A stretch of 64,000 nucleotides of DNA from Yamagishiella unicocca (taxonomy: Eukaryota; Chlorophyta; Chlorophyceae; Chlamydomonadales; Volvocaceae). The stretch spans positions 62,001 to 126,000 of the forward strand of contig BDSL01000048.1 of assembly GCA_003116995.1 (NCBI GenBank), in the 5' to 3' direction. Of the stretch, positions 11,531 to 22,600 are shown one piece after another. Every line of letters begins with the position of its first letter. Position 1 is the stretch's first letter. The translations under genes were made by a program, and so were the position numbers. Below the pieces are notes generated by a model. The model ran no database searches. It was given only the letters and a program-made list of their open reading frames with translations, and was not told where the DNA came from.

Positions 11531-12610
11531 TCAGTGGTGTATGGGCGGCAGCGGCGGCGCCCGCACCGCACTGAGATCCACCTGCGAGTCAGTCTCCTCG
11601 TCCACCTCGCCCACGACCGCACTGCAACCGGACGAGGGGGGGTGGCGGGCGGCAAGGGACGGGGGAGGAAGTGACGGCCCGAGGTCAAGTGACGGCACGA
11701 GGCACTGCCGTCCGACCTCCTAACCAGCATGCCGCTCGCAGAGTTTCCTCGCAACGAAAGCCGTTGTGCAGGCAGTGCTGCGGTTACGAGGTAGCGGGCA
11801 CTTAGGGAGGAGGCAACGCGCCGGTCCCCTCGCCTTCCCCGTCGTGTTATGGTTCCCCACGTGCAGCCAACTCCCCCCCGGGTCCCCAGCGACTTACACG
11901 TTGTCCCCCCGGATGCAGTATATCCCCGGGTTCTGGATGATCTGCACTCCCGACTGCGAGGTGGGGGAGGTGAACGGGGGGTGGTCGCGGTCGCGGTGGC
12001 GGCGCTTGGAGCGATCATCGTGGGTGCAGCTGCCAGGTGCAAGTGTCGCGCAATCCTGTACTACTGTTATATCGGGTGCACGCCACGCCGTTCCGACTGT
12101 CCTAGCAAACGCAATCGCAAAAGTCAAATCATCACACCGCAATCCTAGAAGCCCTGGTCATTTCCAACGGCATGCGGCATGTGCGGTGTGGCCGCTACGC
12201 AGTTGCCGGAACTGGGTGCGTGGAAATTTGCCTTCGACCCCGCGTAGGGGCACCGCCCTGCTTGGCGGCCCCCTCCCCGAACCCCCACCTACTTTTGTTG
12301 AGTAAACCCGCTCCTGGCATTCTTGCAGCAATAGGTTGGTTGCTTGGTCGTAGCCCCGGAGGATGCCCTGCGCAGGCGAGCGAGGCACCCCGTGAGACTC
12401 CCGCCCCTTACTACAGAAGCGATCGCAAACCCCCAACGCACCACGTAGTGCTTTCCGTCGTTCGTGACGACCGAAATTTGGGCTGCGGCAGGGGTGGGCG
12501 GTGTATGCGCAGGCGTCAGATTGCGCGCCAAACACCCAGTTTGGGGCCGCCCGCTCTCGTGCAGACTTACTGCCGATTAGAGGCGCTAAGCTAGTATCCC
12601 CAGATGCCAT
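11531..12610 (-). CDS. LSM8: U6 snRNA-associated Sm-like protein LSM8, 5 exons
   Basis: Exons 12610-12571, 12482-12442, 12367-12293, 11953-11898 and 11621-11531 join in phase to 100 residues, the usual LSM8 length. Landmarks are 'ISVVTNDGKHYV' then 'GILRGYDQATNLLL' (Sm1), 'IYCIRGDNVAVVGEVDEETD' (Sm2 plus the LSM8-specific acidic segment) and the C-terminus 'RAPPLPPIHH'. The acidic 'GE-DEE-D' run and the C-terminal 'R-PL--H' separate LSM8 from LSM1 and the other ring members. LSM8 joins LSM2-7 in the nuclear ring that binds the U-rich 3' end of U6 snRNA and supports spliceosome assembly. Exons 2-4 are only 41, 75 and 56 bases, which is why no single open frame reveals the gene. It diverges from TRXz across about 450 bases. 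Confidence 0.95.
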
Positions 12611-13061
12611 TTGTCAAGAATCCTGGGCTAATATATTGCGGAGGTTGGCTTCCAGCCGCGAGTGAGCGGCGGCGTTAGGGCCAGCACATTAAGCGGAACT
12701 AATCGTTTCTCCGATCAAGCCTTATGGCGAATGAAAGGAGACCTATTTAGCCTGTGCAGAGACTTCCGAATGGTGCGAGGCAAGGCAATGACCTCCTGCT
12801 CCGCTAGGCGAGATTTGGTGGATTCGCTATTGCTGGAGTATGTACATTACTTATATCGCAGCATGCGAGCATGCGCAATGTACTTGGGCGGCAGGCCGTA
12901 CTCACAGGTCCTGGCTGGACTACCGTATTGGATCATATCCTCGGCCGCAACGCATATCCTCTCGAGTGTTACAGAAGTACACACACGTTATCTCGTCTGT
13001 GCGATACAAGCTACCACAGCCGCCGTCTTGCCTATCCCTACCCTGAGTGTCGGAGATTACT
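12611..13061. promoter_or_regulatory. Divergent intergenic region, LSM8 / TRXz
   Basis: About 450 bases lie between the two start codons and must carry both promoters. Base composition is lower in GC than the exons. An AATATATTAG-like stretch near 12630-12640 lies too close to the LSM8 ATG to be a standard TATA box. Confidence 0.6.
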
Positions 13062-14636
13062 ATGGCTCACGTCGTCGCTAATGCCGCTGGCCGCGGCACG
13101 CTGTCAGGTGCCATTGCACACGAGCGTGCAGTACCGAAATGCTTGCCGCGTCCAGCTACGGCGCCCTACGTCCACACAGCGCGTAGCTCTGCACGTGGGA
13201 TTCCGAAAGACGTCGTCGCCCGCCGCAGTGTAATCACCTGCGCTAAGGCAAGCTGGGTGGTATTATGGTTAGCCAGGCAGCCACATTGGGTGTAGGGCCG
13301 CCTTTATCATGACCCGCTGGACCGCGTCTGTTACGGCGCCGCGACACTCCCCACCTCACGCACGCCGCCATCATCGCCAATGCAGGTGGAGAAAATTACT
13401 GGCGAGCAGCTGGAGGTGGCTATAGCAAGCAGGGAAACAACATTGATCGTTGACTTCTTCGCCGTGAGTATTGGTCAACTGCGCAGTTGGCCACTTGGCG
13501 CGCCTCTACTGTCTTGTGGTGTTGTGCGGCCATCCTGACCTCAACCGCTTCGCCCTGGCTGCTACACGTGATATGTCATCATGTGACGAATATCCACCTC
13601 GCGTCCGCAGACGTGGTGTGGGCCGTGCCTCCTGCTGGCGCGTGAGTTGGAGCAGGTGGGTCGTTTCGGCAGCCCCCAGGCCCGCTGGCGCAGCCTACGT
13701 TTGTCGATCCCGGGATTTACCTTATAGAGGGCCAGGAGGGACCTCGGGCAAAGTGTGTGAAGTTGGGAGATCAAGGGGCAGGTATGTAATAATGGGGTTC
13801 CAGGTATGTAATAATGGGCATGGCAGGGTCGGAGCGGCTTGTGTTCGGACCACAGCCCCATGAGCCAGAGGTGGGAGCAGCCATGTTGCAGCTGGTTTGG
13901 GCGGGGAGGCCCGGGTGGTTTTAGAAAACCAGGTGATTGAAACCGTGTGCGGCGCAACAGTTGGTCCGGCACAAAGGCCTTGAGCGGTGCAGCGCTTTCG
14001 CTTGTTCCTGGACGACCCGGCTTCCCCCGACCTGCGCCGCATCTTGAGCTTGTTGAATTGGCCTCTCCCCATTTTTGTTGCAATTATCAGCTTGCGCGGC
14101 CTTCGTTGCCCCAATACATAGACCCGCCAAACCGCACCGCAACTTCGCCCGGCCCGCCTCTGTCCGCACAGGTAGCGGAGAAGATGGAAGGGAGGGTCAA
14201 GGTAGTCAAGATCGATGTGGACGAGAACCCCGAGTTGAGCAACATGCTCAAGGTGCGCTGGCTGCTCACGTGGCTGGGAAGTGCACCGGCGGTCGCGAGG
14301 CTGGCCACGGCACCTAGGCGCGCTGACCAGCTACCGAGTGCAGCAGTGTAGCTGTGGCAAATACAACTGCATGGGAGGGGGGCGGATATCGTGACGTGGG
14401 TCGTGTGCTCTCACAAACACCAAATGTCGCTGCCAGCCAACGCCCTCCTCTTCGCCCCTTCCGCCCTGCAGATCCAGGGCCTCCCCACCATCGTCATCAT
14501 CCCCAAGGAGAACGGCAAGCCCGCGCTGCGCACCGAGGGCCTGCTGCCCGCTGATCAGATCATGGAGATCGTGGCGCAGCTGGAGAGCGGCCAGATGGAG
14601 CAGCCGCAGCAGCCCCAGCAGACCCTGCAGCAGTAA
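13062..14636 (+). CDS. TRXz: Thioredoxin z (CITRX-type plastid thioredoxin), 5 exons
   Basis: Exons 13062-13247, 13386-13463, 13611-13655, 14172-14252 and 14472-14636 join to about 184 residues, matching plant TRX z. Exon 1 encodes a basic, hydroxylated N-terminus ending 'VVARRSVITCAK', a typical plastid transit peptide and cleavage zone. Exons 2-3 give 'LIVDFFA' + 'TWCGPCLLLARELEQ', with the canonical WCGPC redox pair at residues 90-94. Exon 4 has 'KVVKIDVDENPELS', and exon 5 'IQGLPTIVIIPKENGKPALR' with the cis-proline. The C-terminal 'RTEGLLPADQIMEIV' resembles TRX z rather than the m, f, x or y types. In plants TRX z is part of the plastid RNA polymerase complex. The frame opens upstream with a GTG at 13047, but the first ATG is 13062. 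The first intron may use a GC donor (AAG|GCAAGC at 13248); a GT donor at 13257 would also keep the frame. Confidence 0.92.
13779..13818 (+). repeat. Short tandem duplication in TRXz intron 3
   Basis: The 18-base sequence CAGGTATGTAATAATGGG occurs at 13779-13796 and again at 13801-13818, with a 22-base period. Each copy starts with a CAG|GTATGT splice-donor-like sequence and includes TGTAA. Confidence 0.85.
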
Positions 14637-16618
14637 GGGGGCGGCAACAGCACCATTGCTTAGGGCATGTATGGCGTACTGCACAGCCTGCCTGGCTGGC
14701 AGTGCCAGTACGTCCTAGCGGGCAGGAGTCACACCGGCAGCCGTCCTGCCACGTGACAGGAATCGGACTCGCGAGGGGGCTGTGCGATGATGTGCCTAGC
14801 CTCTGTGTACAGGCAGACTTTCATAGCCAAATGTCCGCCATGGTGCAGTAATTGAGGAACGGTACACAACAACCGGTTCCAGCGCTTTGGCCTTCGGGCA
14901 AGGCGGAGCTACGACCGCCGTCCATTGAAGGTGGGCCCCGCTGCCGCCGCGAGCTCGGCCAGCCCTAGAAGCGGCAGGCACACGCGACTGATATCGAGGC
15001 CCGAATAGTATTGTTGTGCAGCCCAACTGTCGGCGGCTTTCTGGGGCCGCCTCTCTGCAGCTTATTGAATGGTCTTACTGCGGGTGAGCCGCAGGGTGAA
15101 GCAGGTGCTAGTGAAGGATGCCGGTTGCCCGCGCGTCCTGGGCATGTGCCGGTGTGGAAGCGTCAGCTTAGTAATGACCTGCAGCACCGACATGCAGTGG
15201 TGAACCTGGATGAGGGTGCAGGGTCAGTGCAGGGGACTTTGGCTGGCTCTATCCCCATGGGGGGTGCCCAGTCCGGCGTTATCTACTCCAGAGGTGGTGC
15301 GAGCAGCGCTGCGGCCGCCCTTGAGGCCGATTGTGCAACAGCAACCCCGGCGCTTGCAAGGGCGACATCATGCAGTGGCACTTGCAGTAGCTGGCGAAAA
15401 CCGGGCAGGGGTCCAGCTGAGTTGTGTAATATTCGCCCTCCTATTTAGGAGGGAATGTAAGGCCCATGAGCCTGGAACGGGGGTCCTGGTCGTCATGTGG
15501 GTGTGTAAGGCCCACATCGCATACATGTTGGCGGACTGGCCCAGGGTGTACCCAGCTGGGGCTGCTCCATGGCTGGTTGGAGGCGCACTGCCGCCGGCCG
15601 GCTGTCAGGGTGGCGGCTGAGCCACACGGCTGCCCAGTTGCTGTCACACGCACGCCTCTTGTTTAATGTCCCCTCCATTTAGTTGCTTACTTCGTGCTAT
15701 CTGGGCTGGCTGTTTCAAAGTCTGTGGACTGAACGGGTTGGTGAACGTATGGCAGCCAGCGAGCGCATCCTACTCAGTGCAGCCTCCATTTTTCCGTAAT
15801 CATTACCACTGTGTACGGCAGTGGTACGGCAGTGGTTGTGCCACGTTCCCTTTGAACTCTCGATTGCTCAAAAGCGATATCACCCCAGATCTTTTTGCAC
15901 CGTTCCATGATATGATACACAAAACATCCCTGCTGAAGACGTAGATTATAAAAATCTATCAGTTAGCAGACTAGGAGCAACGAACTGCTTGAGGCAACTC
16001 AAAAGGTGGCCGGGGCTAAAGGCAGCGTCAAATGATGACCAGTGGACACCTCCATAGCGGGTCCAACATGTGTATGTGTCCACCATGCAGAGGTCAGGAT
16101 ACGTCGATGCGTCTCAACAGCTACTGCGTACAACACGACAATCCAGCAACACGGCAACCCATACTCAGCGGCTTGTGGTTTCTATCGGGGACAAACGCAA
16201 TGCGAGGCACGGCAAGCCCTGCCGCAGGGGGGTATCTACCGCCGAAATGCTGTCAACCATCAGGGGTGCGCCTCTGGCGCCCCGACAACAAGTAAACGCT
16301 GTAATGCTACCGTCGCTGCATTCGTCATAACTTATACTCATGATCAGCCTTCATTATGGCTGCGTGGCGCAGGGCGCAGTTTGGCGCAATGCATCGCTTG
16401 GAGGCGACGCAATGGAATAATCCAACCCTTGCCCCTCTGTATACGTGACATAAGCCCCTCGTCAGCGATATGTACGATGTGGGAATTTGCGAACTGTGGG
16501 TATGTAGACGCAGTGCAGTAAGCGCCGCTTCGTGGACGCCTGGGTGACTATTCAGGGTCTTCACTGCCGGGGGCTGCTGCTGCAGCCTGGTGTCGTCTGG
16601 CTGGCCCAGGCGCCCACG
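14637..16618. other. Convergent intergenic region, TRXz / large TPR gene
   Basis: This is about 2 kb with no recognisable coding signature on either strand. It includes the TRXz 3'UTR (a TGTAA at 15425) and an 18-base perfect hairpin at 15436-15453. The longest open frames (around 15011-15620) have Gly/Ala-rich translations without family motifs and no matching splice structure. Confidence 0.5.
15425..15429 (+). terminator. Candidate TGTAA poly(A) signal of TRXz
   Basis: This is the first TGTAA downstream of the TRXz stop, about 790 bases away. A perfect CCCTCCTA-TT-TAGGAGGG hairpin begins 7 bases later. Confidence 0.45.
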
Positions 16619-19600
16619 TCACTGCATGGACGCAGCTCCGAGGTGTCCGGCGCCAATGACCGCCGCCGCCGCTGCTGCGCCTTTCTCCGCCTCTCCTGTC
16701 GCCGTGCCCATTGCCATGGCGCTGGCGGCGAGGCCGCGTGAGGCGCTGACGACTACAGCCGCACCGCACAGGGAGATACCGGCGCCCAGGTCCCCCCCGG
16801 CCCACCCCATTGCCCCTTGTGGCGCCCTTCGCCCCTTGACCACCTTCCTCCCAACTGCTCCTGGCACCATCGACGCCTGCAGCCTCCTTGCTGCTTCCAC
16901 CACCTCTGCCAGCTCCATCCCGTCTGCCGCCTCATCCAGCGCAGCGACGTCCTCCCACGCATCTACCAATGCCCCCGCTTCGCTGTCGCCATCTCCCAGT
17001 GCTTCATCGCCGCCCACCAGGCTCGCCTCCTCCTCCTCCCCACCGAACGGCTCCTCCGCAACGCCCCATGTTATGTCCGCACTGCCGACAACGTCGGGCC
17101 ATACGCCGCCTTCCGCTATCCCTGCCAGCTGCCTGGACACAAAGGCTTCGGCAGTTCCTGCTCCTTGTGCTTCCCACGCTGCTGTGCCTAGCGATGTCGA
17201 GGTCTCTTCTTCCGCCCAGTATACCTCTTTCGCGCCAGTGTAGGAGTCCGGGGACTCAGCCGCTACTGCCAGCTGGTAGATGGGGTTGGTGACCACAGCG
17301 GCTGGGGCTCTGTCCAGCCTCATCCCTGGAGTCGAATCGCTGTAGCCGCCGCCCGTGAAGGGCTCAGCCGTCCTCCGACGCATGTTGTCCGGCCGCTGGG
17401 GGGGTAGCCCCCACCCTGCCTGGCGCTCGTTCGCCGCACCCAAGGCGCTTGGGATGCTGAGGCTGCGGCCTCCGGGCGGCTGCGCACGGGCTCCGCCCCA
17501 GTAGGGCCACTCGTAGTCCCTACCCTGCAGACCCGGGCGACTGCCATGCAGGCGGCCGCCGCCCATGCTGGAGGGTCGCGGCACCGGCCAGAGGGCCCCA
17601 GCATGCCGCCGCCAGCTCTGGGATCCCTCCCATGGGAGCTGCTCGCCAGCCCCTACCAGCACCTCCGTCGTTGGCGCGGCCAGCGGGCTGTCCCCCGTCG
17701 CCAGGGACAGCAGGTCTGAGGGGCGCACCCTCAGCCTGCTGCGGTCGATGAGAGTGTCCGTGTCCAGGCAGGCGTCCACGTAAGCACCCGGGTCCGCTGC
17801 GCCGCCACCATTCGTGCTGCCAGACGCCCAAGACAGCGGCGGTGAGTCGGACGCAGTGGTTGCCGGAGCCGCCGGCTGTGGTTGCAGTGTCGATGGCAAA
17901 GGGTCCAGCATGGAGGGCAATGGCTCCAGGGGCAGCGACTCGAGTGGCGACGGCACTGAGTCCATGGGCGAACGCGTCGGTTGCATCGGCGACGGCAATC
18001 GCTCAAGCAGCGAGACTAATGGCTCTGTCGGTAAAGGCAACGGCTTAATCGGCGGCGACGTTGACTCCAACCTTGACTGCGCCGAATCAAAGGCCGACGG
18101 CACGAGCGCCACGTCCAGTGGAGTCTGCACTTCGTCAACTGCCGATGGCGCGCCCATCTGTGGTGACTCCTCCGGCTCGGTCGTGGCCGAGGTTGCGGCT
18201 GCCATCGACCGCCCAGCCCCAAGGGTCATCGGCGGCGCATCATCTGGCGACATGAGTGACTCCATGGGGGGCGACGTGGAGTCCGCCGGCGACTGCACGG
18301 GGCCCAGGGATGACGGCACGAACACTACCACCACCGGCGACTGCACTGGCTTAGCTGTCCGCGGCTCGTTCCCCCCCGGCAGCTGTACTGGCTGCATCGT
18401 CTCCGGCTCCTCCTCCACCGGCAACTGCACGGGCTCAATTGCCTGCGGTGTGTCTTCCACCGGTGGCTTAAGCGCAGCCGGCCTTTCCTCCACCGGTGAC
18501 TGCACCGTATCAGTTACCTTCGGCGCCTCCGCCACCGGCAACAGCATTTGCTCAAGTAGTGCCAGCAACGCCATCTCCGGAGGTTGAGCTGACGCGACCA
18601 CCTCCGCCACTTCCGCCGCTGGCGACTGTACTGAATCCATCGCAGACGGTTCCAGCACTTCCGCCTTCAGCGAATGCACTGGCTCACTGACCGAAGGTGC
18701 CAGCACTGCAGGAGACAGTGCGTCGGCCGCTGCCACCGCGTGTTGCAGAGGCATTAACTCGGTCGGCGGGGGTACGGCGTCCATGATGGATGAGGTCACC
18801 GGTGGCTCGCTCAGTGCCGGCGCCAACTCAGGGTGCGCTGCGCCTCCAGACGAGGGAGCGCTCGGTGTGCGCTTGGTCGGGGAGGGGGATGAGCACAGCA
18901 ACTCGGGCGGCGGTGTCGGGCGGGTTGGTCGGAGCTTGAGCGCGTTGAGGCGCCGCTTCAGCGCTAGGAGGGCGCTGGGAAGTGGGGCGGGGACGGGGTT
19001 GCGGCGCTCCCCGCCGGAGCTAGGGTCAGCAGCGGCAGTGGAGGCGCCGCCGCTTGAGGCTTCCTGCCGCCGGCGCTCCAGCAGCCGCTGGTTGCTCACA
19101 GCCCGGGGCATTACCCGCCGCAAGAAGTTGTCCGCAGTGCGCAGCCTGTGACGGTGCGGAGAGCAGGCCCGCGAGACAATCGTCAAGAAAGTAGCAACAC
19201 CAGAATGGTAGTTGCAGGACGGTCAACCATAGCGGACACCAAGGTCCGGTGCAGTGCAGAGGATTGAGTCAGCGGTCGTGGCCGGAGGGTGCCCACCACT
19301 GGAGGTATCCACACTATCCCTCTGCTATCCCGTCACCCGGGTTTACTCTTGCGGGTTCGACCCCCAGCAGTGCCTGGTCGCCCTCAATCCTCACCTGTTG
19401 TGCGACAGCAGCATGTCCACGTACGAGCACGCGGCCGCCTGCGTTGTGGGGTGGTCGGCGCCCAGCTGCTCGGTGCGCAGTGCGATGACGCTCACCAGTA
19501 GCGGCTCGGCGACGTGCCACAGCCCCATCCCTGAGGCAGCCACGTACCCCAGGAACGCCTGGGCCTCGAGCGCGGGCTCGGAATCCACGCCATACAGCTA

Positions 19601-22600
19601 CGAGAAGGGAAGAGGCGGGAGTGCGTTGTTTTGTCATCATCGAATTGCAGGTGACCCCGGTGGAGCAGCGACGGCGGGGCAAGAGCATTGTCGCCTAAGT
19701 GGTTGCATTGCTGGCATGGGCTAAGAGCTGGTGTGGCGCAGCCAGGGAGGCTTGAGAGGAAACCCGTTGGCACTAACGCGATACGTGAAATCGACTCGAG
19801 GAGGACCAGCCAGGGTGGGAGGGAGGCACGGGGCTACTCATTCGCGGCCAGCCACGCAACCCGGGCGCACCTCCTGGCGAGCGCTGAGCGCCAGTTTGCC
19901 CCACTCCCACGCGCGATCCCAGTTCTCGTCGTACGGTGCTGCCGCGGCTCCCTCCGCTGGCCCTGCTGCCACTGCCCCGCAATCCACGTCGACAGTCACC
20001 CCCGCCAGCGCCGCGCGTATCGGCCCAGTCATCTGGTCGGTTGCCTTGCAGGCCTGTGGGTCGCCGTACGGCGATGCCGTCGCTGCGACGCAGACTGCCG
20101 CCAGGAGGGCAGCTTCCGCGTGGCGGGGCTGCAGCGCCTGCTGGCCGCCCCGCGCCCCGGAGGCCGCAGAGTCCAGCCAGCCCAGCGCACTCACGGCCAG
20201 AGCTGCCGCGTCCCGCAGCAGCCGATGACGATCATGGCGGCGGCCGCGCCGCCGTGCCAGAGGCGAGGTCATCGGGGCCGATGCTGACGCTGCTGCTGCG
20301 GCCGCCAGCAGCTGCAGCCGCACCAGCGTAATGGCCACTTCAGCCAGGGGTGCCAGCGCCGCCGCCCGGCTTTGTGCCTCCCCTCCTGCCGCCTCCTCCT
20401 CCTCTGCGACCGCTCCCCCTCGCGCCAGCGCCTCGCACATTCCCCGGAACTCCGCTGCGAGGCGGATGAGGGCGGACGAGGCCGCCGCAACGACCCGCGG
20501 GCAGGGCGGCGGCGAGAAAGAGGGCGGCGGGGGCGGCAATGCACGAGCCTCAGTGCTCCAGCCCTCCCCGCTGCCCTCCTCTACGGGCTTCTCGGAGAGG
20601 AGCGTGTTCCCAAGGGCATACCACGGAATGGGCCAAGGCATGACCCATGGGTCAGTAGGCCCGGCTGATAGAGCGTCGACCGGCATCTTTGCGCTCATTG
20701 CAAACGGGACCAGCGCCGCTAGTCGTACGGTGCAGCGCGCTCGGGCGCTGACGACAGCAGTGCGGAGCAGGAGCTGGGTGGTGGGGAGAGAGCGACCCCG
20801 CACCTGCAGCATGCAATGAGGCGTCAGAGTTTGGCATTAAGCGTACGTTTTTATGATGGTTGCAACCAATTGGTGGCGACAGAATGCCAATGATGGGCCC
20901 AAGCAGTGTGCGTACTCCTGTCGTCGAGGGCGTTCATTACACGCACTGTGTAACAGTTCGACACGTGACTGCGGCACGCACCGGCTGACAAAGGTCCAGC
21001 GCCTCTTCATAGCGCCGGACGGCACCATACAGGTGGTCTCGTGCCTCGTATACGGCGCCCTGCAGCGCAAGGGCCTCCGCCAGGAGGCCGCTGAGCTTCT
21101 GCCTGCCCTCATGCCACGTAGCCTTACTCGCACCCGCATGCTCCGTAACACCTGACCCGCCGGGTCGAGTTGCGCTGCTGCCCTCACCGCCGCCAGACGT
21201 CTCCACGCTGGCTGCTGTCGGGGAGCCACCCATCGCCTCCCGCAGCACTGCCTCCGCCGCTGCCGCCGCCTCCGCTGCCTCGCCGCCGTGGGACGCTGCC
21301 AGGGCGAGCACGCCGCGCAGCAAGTGCGCGCGGGCTGCCAGCGCCACCGCCGCGACGATCAGCTTGAGCGACGAGGAGGCCCCGGCCGGCATGTCGCGAC
21401 CCACATGGTGCGGATGTGAGTGGGCGGTTTCGTGGCGCGCGACAGCTACGCCACTGCAGCCGCCACTACTACCCGAACCCTGTCCAGTCGGTTGCTCCCC
21501 TCCTCGAGTGGCCGCACCCGCTGGGGCAGCAGACACACACGCCGCCACCAGCCGCCCGAAGCCTGCTGCGGTGCGAAGTGCAAAATGTGTCCGGGCCGCC
21601 GCCTTGCACAGCAGCTCATTGGCACAGCGGCGCTGCTCTTCTGCGGCCCCCGCTGCGTCTTGGCTGCCCACCTCGCTGCTCGCGGGCGTTCCGCCTCCAC
21701 TCGTTTCCGCGCCGACGTCATTGCCCGCTGCGCTGACCGGTCCGTCTAGGGCAGCGGCCTCTGGCTCAGGAAACGAGGCCGGCGCCGCCGCCAGCAGCAT
21801 CACCGTGCTGCGTGGCAACGACGGCGACACCAGCCCCCACGCGAGGCTGAACAGGCTGGCTGCCGCCTCCAGCTCAGCCGCCAGGCGCTGGGACAGCATG
21901 TCGGATTTCGGCTGCGGCTGGTGCTCCACTTCCGGTGCTGGTGGCGAAGCAGTCGTTGACGGGTTCAGCGAAGGGTAGGGAGGCTCCTGGCTTCCGGCCC
22001 CTGCCTCGTCCCCCACTACACTGGGAGCGCTGGCAGCCTCCTCCCCGCAGTCAGCACCCACGGGGTTATGCTGCTGCTCGCTGGGCTGCTGGATCGACGG
22101 ACAGGCCTGCAGGCTGCACGCACTGCTGGTGGGCTCCCCCTGCACAGCGGCGCTTCCGGACGCCGCCGCCAGTACGGTAGTGTCGGCCAGCTCGCACGTA
22201 GGCAGCTGCACCAGGCGCGCCTCCTCCTCCCGCTCCTCCCCAGGTGCTGTCCCCTCTACACCGGGCAACTCGAAGCAATCCACGAGGCGCGGTGTTGTGT
22301 CCCGCTCTCCGCTGCTGTCCTCTCCTCTGCTACCTTGTGTTTGGGCCGCTGGGCCCTCAACACCGTCCACCTTCACTTTGCTACCGGGTGTCCTCACTTC
22401 TTGGCCGACCGTCACGACCACATCCTTCTCCTCTTGCAGTGGCTGCTCCGCCTCTGCCACTGCCATCGCGGAGGGCTGCTCCGCATACTCCAGCAGCCAG
22501 GTACCGCACTGCCGGAGCCGCTCTGGTAGCTCACTGCAGTCAGCACCGCAACCGGCACAACTGGTCCAACTAACGAGCATCTCCGCCAACCGTGCCAGCG

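Noticed and set aside
15011..15620. Two overlapping plus-strand frames that could be a retroelement gag or small gene
   Set aside because: No zinc knuckle, protease, reverse transcriptase or terminal repeats could be seen, and there is no splice structure or family motif.
17814..18587. Plus-strand frame rich in Gly/Ser/Asp with repeats (257 codons)
   Set aside because: It is the exact antisense of the repeated region in the large TPR gene, and its repeats are copies of that protein's repeat.
19340..19375. GGGTTCGACCCCC, resembling a tRNA T-arm
   Set aside because: The preceding 60 bases do not form acceptor, D and anticodon stems, and the stretch lies in an intron of the minus-strand TPR gene.
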